Assembly (NCBI GenBank): GCA_025356695.1
Contig: JANXSE010000060.1
Span: 1 to 7,412 of the forward strand
Direction of reading: 5' to 3'
DNA from: Betaproteobacteria bacterium
GTDB taxonomy: Bacteria > Pseudomonadota > Gammaproteobacteria > Burkholderiales > SG8-41
Length of the DNA: 7,412 nucleotides
Shown one piece after another: positions 4,558-7,412 of the stretch; within the stretch, counting starts at the first letter, position 1, and every line of letters starts with the position of its first letter. The notes beneath the pieces were generated by a model. It saw only the letters and a list, made by a program, of their open reading frames with translations, searched no databases and was not told the DNA's origin. Both the position numbers and the translations under genes were made by a program.

Positions 4558-5952
4558 ATGAAACTCGCCCGTTATTTTGCCGAACGCATCACTGCGCTCC
4601 AATACGCCGACCTGCCGCCGGAGGCGGTCTACTGGAGCAAGGTCGCCGTGATGGACACGCTGGGCGTCATGCTTGCCGGTTCGCGCGAAGAGCCGCCGCA
4701 TATCGTTGAAGACGTGCTCGGCATTTCCGGTCAGGGCGATTGTCTGATCGTCGGCAGCGACCGCCGCGCCGGGCCGCTCGATGCGGCGTTGATCAACGGC
4801 ACCGCAGCGCATGTGCTCGATTTCGACAACACCGCTGCGCACATGGGTGGCCATGTGTCGGCGGTCATGGTGCCGGCGCTGCTGGCGGCGGCCGAGGCCT
4901 TCGATTGCAACGGGCGCGACCTGCTGCTCGGCCACGCGGCCGGTTACGAAGTCGGCGCGCGCATCGGTCGGGCGGTCAATTTTTATCACACCGAGCGCGG
5001 CTGGCATCCGACCTGGACGATCGGTGTCTTCGCGGTGACGGCGGCCTGCGCGCGCATGCTGCACCTGACGACCGATGAAGCCGAAACGGCGCTGGCGATG
5101 GCGACTTCGCTCGCCGGTGGCACCAAGGCCAACTTCGGCACCATGACCAAATCGCTGCACGCCGGCGCCTGCGCGCGCAATGGCCTGCAGGCCGTGCTGC
5201 TGGCACGCAAGGGCTTTACCGCCAACCCGGATGCGTTCGAACACAAGCAGGGTTTTCTCGAAGTCTTCAACGGCAAGGGCAACTACGACATCGCCAAAGC
5301 GAACGCGCACTGGGCCGATCCGCTCGACATCGTGGTGCCGGGGGCCAGCTACAAACTCTATCCCTGCTGCTACAGCACGCATGCGGCGATCGAGGCGGCG
5401 CTCAACATCGTGAAGAAACACGGCAGGCTCGAGCCGAAGAACATTGCACGCGTCGAATCGCATACTGCCGATGTGCGCCTGCTGCACACCGACCGCCCGA
5501 CCCCCAACAGCGAACTCGATGCCAAGTTCAGCGTGCAGTATTGCGTGCTGCGCGCGCTGATCGACGGCAAGGTGGTGATGGAGCATTTCGAGAACGAGGC
5601 CTATCGCGAGGTGGCGGTGCGCGAGGCGTTGCCGCGTGTGCAGGCGATTCCGTTAAAGGGCATCGCTTTCGACAAGGAAGACCCGTTCAACGCGCTGGTG
5701 CGTGTCACCATGAGTGACGGCGCGGTCTACGAATCGAGCGTCGATTACCCGCTCGGCCGCACCTCCGCCAATCCGATTGCGTTTGCCGACCTCAAAGCCA
5801 AGTTCGAAAACTGTGCCGCACGCGTGCTGCCGGCAAAGACGGCGCAGGCGGTGGCGCAGAGCATAGACCGCATGGATACGCTGGACCACGTGCGTGACCT
5901 TATGACGCAGGTGGTTTCGGCGGCGCCGGTGCTGATTCGTCGCTCCGCATAA
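4558..5952 (+). CDS. MmgE/PrpD-family protein (2-methylcitrate dehydratase-like)
   Basis: This 464-residue cytoplasmic protein is full length for the family. Recognisable blocks run in order: NGTAAHVLDFDNT (80-92), GGHVSAVMVPALLAAAE (97-113), AGYEVGARIGRA (128-139), HPTWTIGVFAVTAACARML (150-168), GGTKANFGTMTKSLHAG (187-203), YKLYPCCYSTHAAIEA (265-280), ELDAKFSVQYCVLRAL (319-334) and PLGRTSANP (398-406). Known members include 2-methylcitrate dehydratase PrpD, cis-aconitate decarboxylase and iminodisuccinate epimerase, all cofactor-free enzymes acting on di- or tricarboxylates. PrpD function is unlikely because no prpB or prpC lies nearby. A strong AGGAG (4546-4550) sits 7 bases before the ATG. 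The gene is 42 bases after the binding-protein gene and 19 before the second SDR, so a carboxylate taken up by the Bug system is a plausible substrate. The exact reaction is unknown. Confidence 0.95.
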   Translation: MKLARYFAERITALQYADLPPEAVYWSKVAVMDTLGVMLAGSREEPPHIVEDVLGISGQGDCLIVGSDRRAGPLDAALINGTAAHVLDFDNTAAHMGGHVSAVMVPALLAAAEAFDCNGRDLLLGHAAGYEVGARIGRAVNFYHTERGWHPTWTIGVFAVTAACARMLHLTTDEAETALAMATSLAGGTKANFGTMTKSLHAGACARNGLQAVLLARKGFTANPDAFEHKQGFLEVFNGKGNYDIAKANAHWADPLDIVVPGASYKLYPCCYSTHAAIEAALNIVKKHGRLEPKNIARVESHTADVRLLHTDRPTPNSELDAKFSVQYCVLRALIDGKVVMEHFENEAYREVAVREALPRVQAIPLKGIAFDKEDPFNALVRVTMSDGAVYESSVDYPLGRTSANPIAFADLKAKFENCAARVLPAKTAQAVAQSIDRMDTLDHVRDLMTQVVSAAPVLIRRSA

Positions 5953-5971
5953 ATATTCTGAAAGGCAGCAT

Positions 5972-6736
5972 ATGACAGTCGGTCAACCGGCGCGGCGTCC
6001 GCGCGTGTTTGTCACGGGAGCGTCGCAGGGCATCGGCGCCGGTATCGCGGTGGAAATGGCGCGCCGCGGCTACGACGTGGCAGTGTCGTCGACGCGGCCG
6101 GAGAAACTCTCGCCGGTGCTTGAGCAGATTGCGGCCGCAGGTGCGCGCGCGCTACCGGTTGAATTGCAGATCCGCGATCAATCCAGCATCGAGCGCGCGA
6201 TGGCGGCAGTCACCGGCGAATTCGGCGGCCTCGACGTGCTGGTCAACAACGCCGCCGTCGCGCTGCGCAAGGCCGCGCTCGATTTCACGCCGCAGGATTG
6301 GGCCGATATCATGGATACCAACCTCACTGGCACCTTCTTCGTGAGCCAGGCCATGGGCCGCCATCTGATCGCGGAAAAACGCGCGGGCTCGATTATCAGC
6401 ATCACCTCGACGCACGGTCTGGTCGGCATGGCCGGCCGCTCCGCCTACGGCATCGCCAAGGCCGGCGTCATCCACATGGCGCGCATGCTGGCGATCGAAT
6501 GGGCCGAGCACGGCATCCGCGTCAACACGGTGGCGCCGGGTGCCGTCATCACCGAGTCGCGTGCGGCGATGCCGACCGACGCCAACCACGCGCAGGTACG
6601 CATGGCACGCATCCCAATGAAGAAGCTCTGCACCGTCGACGATGTGGCCGCCGCGGTGGCCTATCTGGCCAGCCCGCAGGCGTCGTACATCACCGGGCAG
6701 ACATTGGTTCTCGACGGCGGCGTTACCTCGCAGTAA
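5972..6736 (+). CDS. SDR-family NAD(P)-dependent oxidoreductase (second of two)
   Basis: This is a 254-residue classical short-chain dehydrogenase/reductase. TGASQGIG spans residues 15-22. SSTR (39-42) after the second strand suggests NADP(H). NNAAV (92-96), N117, S146, Y159 and K163 give a complete active site, and the tail ITGQTLVLDGG (240-250) is the usual C-terminal signature. AAAGG (5961-5965) lies 6 bases before the ATG, and the gene follows the MmgE/PrpD stop by 19 bases, so it is the probable last gene of the rightward operon. It is clearly not a recent duplicate of the first SDR: the substrate loops and N-terminal extension differ, and only the family motifs are shared. A likely role is a second redox step on the same pathway, for example 3-oxoacyl, hydroxyacid or gluconate-type chemistry. 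The substrate is unknown. Confidence 0.95.
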   Translation: MTVGQPARRPRVFVTGASQGIGAGIAVEMARRGYDVAVSSTRPEKLSPVLEQIAAAGARALPVELQIRDQSSIERAMAAVTGEFGGLDVLVNNAAVALRKAALDFTPQDWADIMDTNLTGTFFVSQAMGRHLIAEKRAGSIISITSTHGLVGMAGRSAYGIAKAGVIHMARMLAIEWAEHGIRVNTVAPGAVITESRAAMPTDANHAQVRMARIPMKKLCTVDDVAAAVAYLASPQASYITGQTLVLDGGVTSQ

Positions 6737-6749
6737 AGACTGCGCGGGC

Positions 6750-6758
6750 TGCTACAAT
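6750..6758 (+). promoter_or_regulatory. Extended -10 promoter immediately before the Gfo/Idh/MocA gene
   Basis: TGC followed by TACAAT (5 of 6 matches to TATAAT) forms an extended -10 element. Its end is 9 bases from the ATG at 6768, so transcription would start near 6765, at most a few bases before the start codon. No -35 box is obvious, which is normal for extended -10 promoters. No ribosome site lies between it and the ATG. Confidence 0.5.
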
Positions 6759-6767
6759 CGCCGGCCT

Positions 6768-7412
6768 ATGGAAAAAAACTTTCAACGCAAAGACCTCGGC
6801 ATTGCCGTGATCGGCAGCGGCCGCATCGGCACGCTGCGCGCCATGATGGCGAAAAACCATGCGGCGGTGAAATTCATCGCTGTCTCCGACAAAGATCTGG
6901 CGCGCGCGAAAAAACTTGCCGATAAAGTCGGCGCGCAATTTCATACATCCGACAATCTCGAGGCGATCTCGCGCCCGGAGGTCAATGCGGTGGTGGTGTC
7001 GACGATCGAAGTCGAGCATACGCAGCCGATTCTGCAGGCGCTCGCACTCGGCAAGCCGGTGCTGGTGGAGAAGCCGCTGGCTTTCGATTTTGCCGAAGCC
7101 GACAAGATACTGGCTGCGGCAAAAAAAGCCGGTGTCGATTTGCGCGTCGGCTACAGCCGCCGCTTCAAAGACAAATATTTGCTGGCGAAAGAACAGCTCG
7201 TCAACGGCCGTCTCGGCCGGATAACGAGCGGGATGGCGCGCGTATTCAACTCGCGTTCTCAGGCGCTGGCAACGTTGAGCCGGCTGCCCGCCGATACCAG
7301 TTCGATTTCGGGTCTTGTCTATTACGTCGATCTGCTGCACTGGCTGCTGCCCGACAATCCGCCGGTCGAGGTGTTCGCGCGTGCCAACGCCGGTTCGATT
7401 GCCGGCGCCGGT
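6768..7412 (+). CDS. Gfo/Idh/MocA-family oxidoreductase, N-terminal part (cut by window edge)
   Basis: The frame opens at ATG 6768 and stays open for 215 codons to the right edge; a complete member is usually 330-390 residues. The N-terminal Rossmann fold shows GSGRIG (16-21, the GxGxxG motif), D41 at the end of the second strand (favouring NAD(H)), VVVSTIEVEHTQPILQAL (75-92) and the hallmark EKP at 101-103. VGYSRRF (127-133) and LVYYVDLLHWL (183-193), with D188 and H191 near the usual catalytic region, begin the substrate domain. Members oxidise or reduce inositols, sugars and some aromatic-pathway hemiacetals (LigC). It lies 31 bases after the second SDR but appears to have its own promoter and no ribosome site. 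The A-rich first codons (GAAAAAAAC) fit a leaderless or unstructured start. The substrate is not determinable. Confidence 0.92.
   Translation, partial: MEKNFQRKDLGIAVIGSGRIGTLRAMMAKNHAAVKFIAVSDKDLARAKKLADKVGAQFHTSDNLEAISRPEVNAVVVSTIEVEHTQPILQALALGKPVLVEKPLAFDFAEADKILAAAKKAGVDLRVGYSRRFKDKYLLAKEQLVNGRLGRITSGMARVFNSRSQALATLSRLPADTSSISGLVYYVDLLHWLLPDNPPVEVFARANAGSIAGAG

Noticed and set aside
2710..5586. A 958-codon open frame on the minus strand running under the SDR, binding-protein and MmgE/PrpD genes
   Set aside because: It is antisense to three genes with unmistakable family motifs. Its translation is rich in His, Arg and Asp with no domain pattern, as expected when GC-rich codons are read in reverse.
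4558..5952. Assignment of the MmgE/PrpD gene as prpD of the methylcitrate cycle
   Set aside because: No prpB, prpC or acnM-like gene is nearby, and the family covers several different reactions, so only the family name is supported.
2728..6736. The two SDR genes as a recent tandem duplication
   Set aside because: They share only generic SDR motifs. Cofactor loops, N-termini, substrate loops and C-terminal tails differ, so they are distant paralogues.

Overview
The window looks like a chromosomal accessory or catabolic region of a high-GC betaproteobacterium, most likely in the order Burkholderiales. Three things point there: GC-rich third codon positions throughout, a periplasmic Bug/TctC-type solute-binding protein (a family greatly expanded in Burkholderiales), and two small conserved proteins that resemble uncharacterised Burkholderiales families. 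I see no rRNA, tRNA, CRISPR array, insertion sequence, phage gene or attachment site. Genes are densely packed, and no gap exceeds about 155 bases.

The layout is two divergent blocks around an intergenic region at 2574-2727. The left block reads leftward. It holds a metal-dependent amidohydrolase of the ACMSD type (2573-1587), a small conserved protein (1500-946), a second conserved unknown protein (877-263), and the first 80 codons of a class II aldolase/adducin-family enzyme (242 to the left edge). The right block reads rightward. It holds an SDR dehydrogenase (2728-3495), a secreted Bug/TctC solute-binding protein (3499-4515), an MmgE/PrpD-family enzyme (4558-5952), a second SDR dehydrogenase (5972-6736), and the first 215 codons of a Gfo/Idh/MocA oxidoreductase (6768 to the right edge). 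Spacings of 3, 42 and 19 bases suggest that the first four rightward genes are one operon. The Gfo/Idh/MocA gene appears to have its own promoter so close to the start codon that the message could be nearly leaderless.

Taken together, the genes read as an uptake-and-catabolism cluster for an organic acid, perhaps an aromatic or branched dicarboxylate. The binding protein would capture the substrate, two SDRs and a Gfo/Idh/MocA enzyme would do redox steps, MmgE/PrpD would hydrate, dehydrate, epimerise or decarboxylate a carboxylate, and the amidohydrolase and class II aldolase would decarboxylate, hydrolyse or cleave C-C bonds. The substrate cannot be read from the sequence. No regulator and no TctA/TctB membrane subunits lie in the window.

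The divergent intergenic region holds the most unexplained structure: five tandem heptanucleotides directly before the amidohydrolase start codon, an imperfect inverted repeat, and a 17-base dyad just before the ribosome binding site of the first SDR gene. A perfect 8-bp GC hairpin also follows the stop codon of the small conserved gene at 946.
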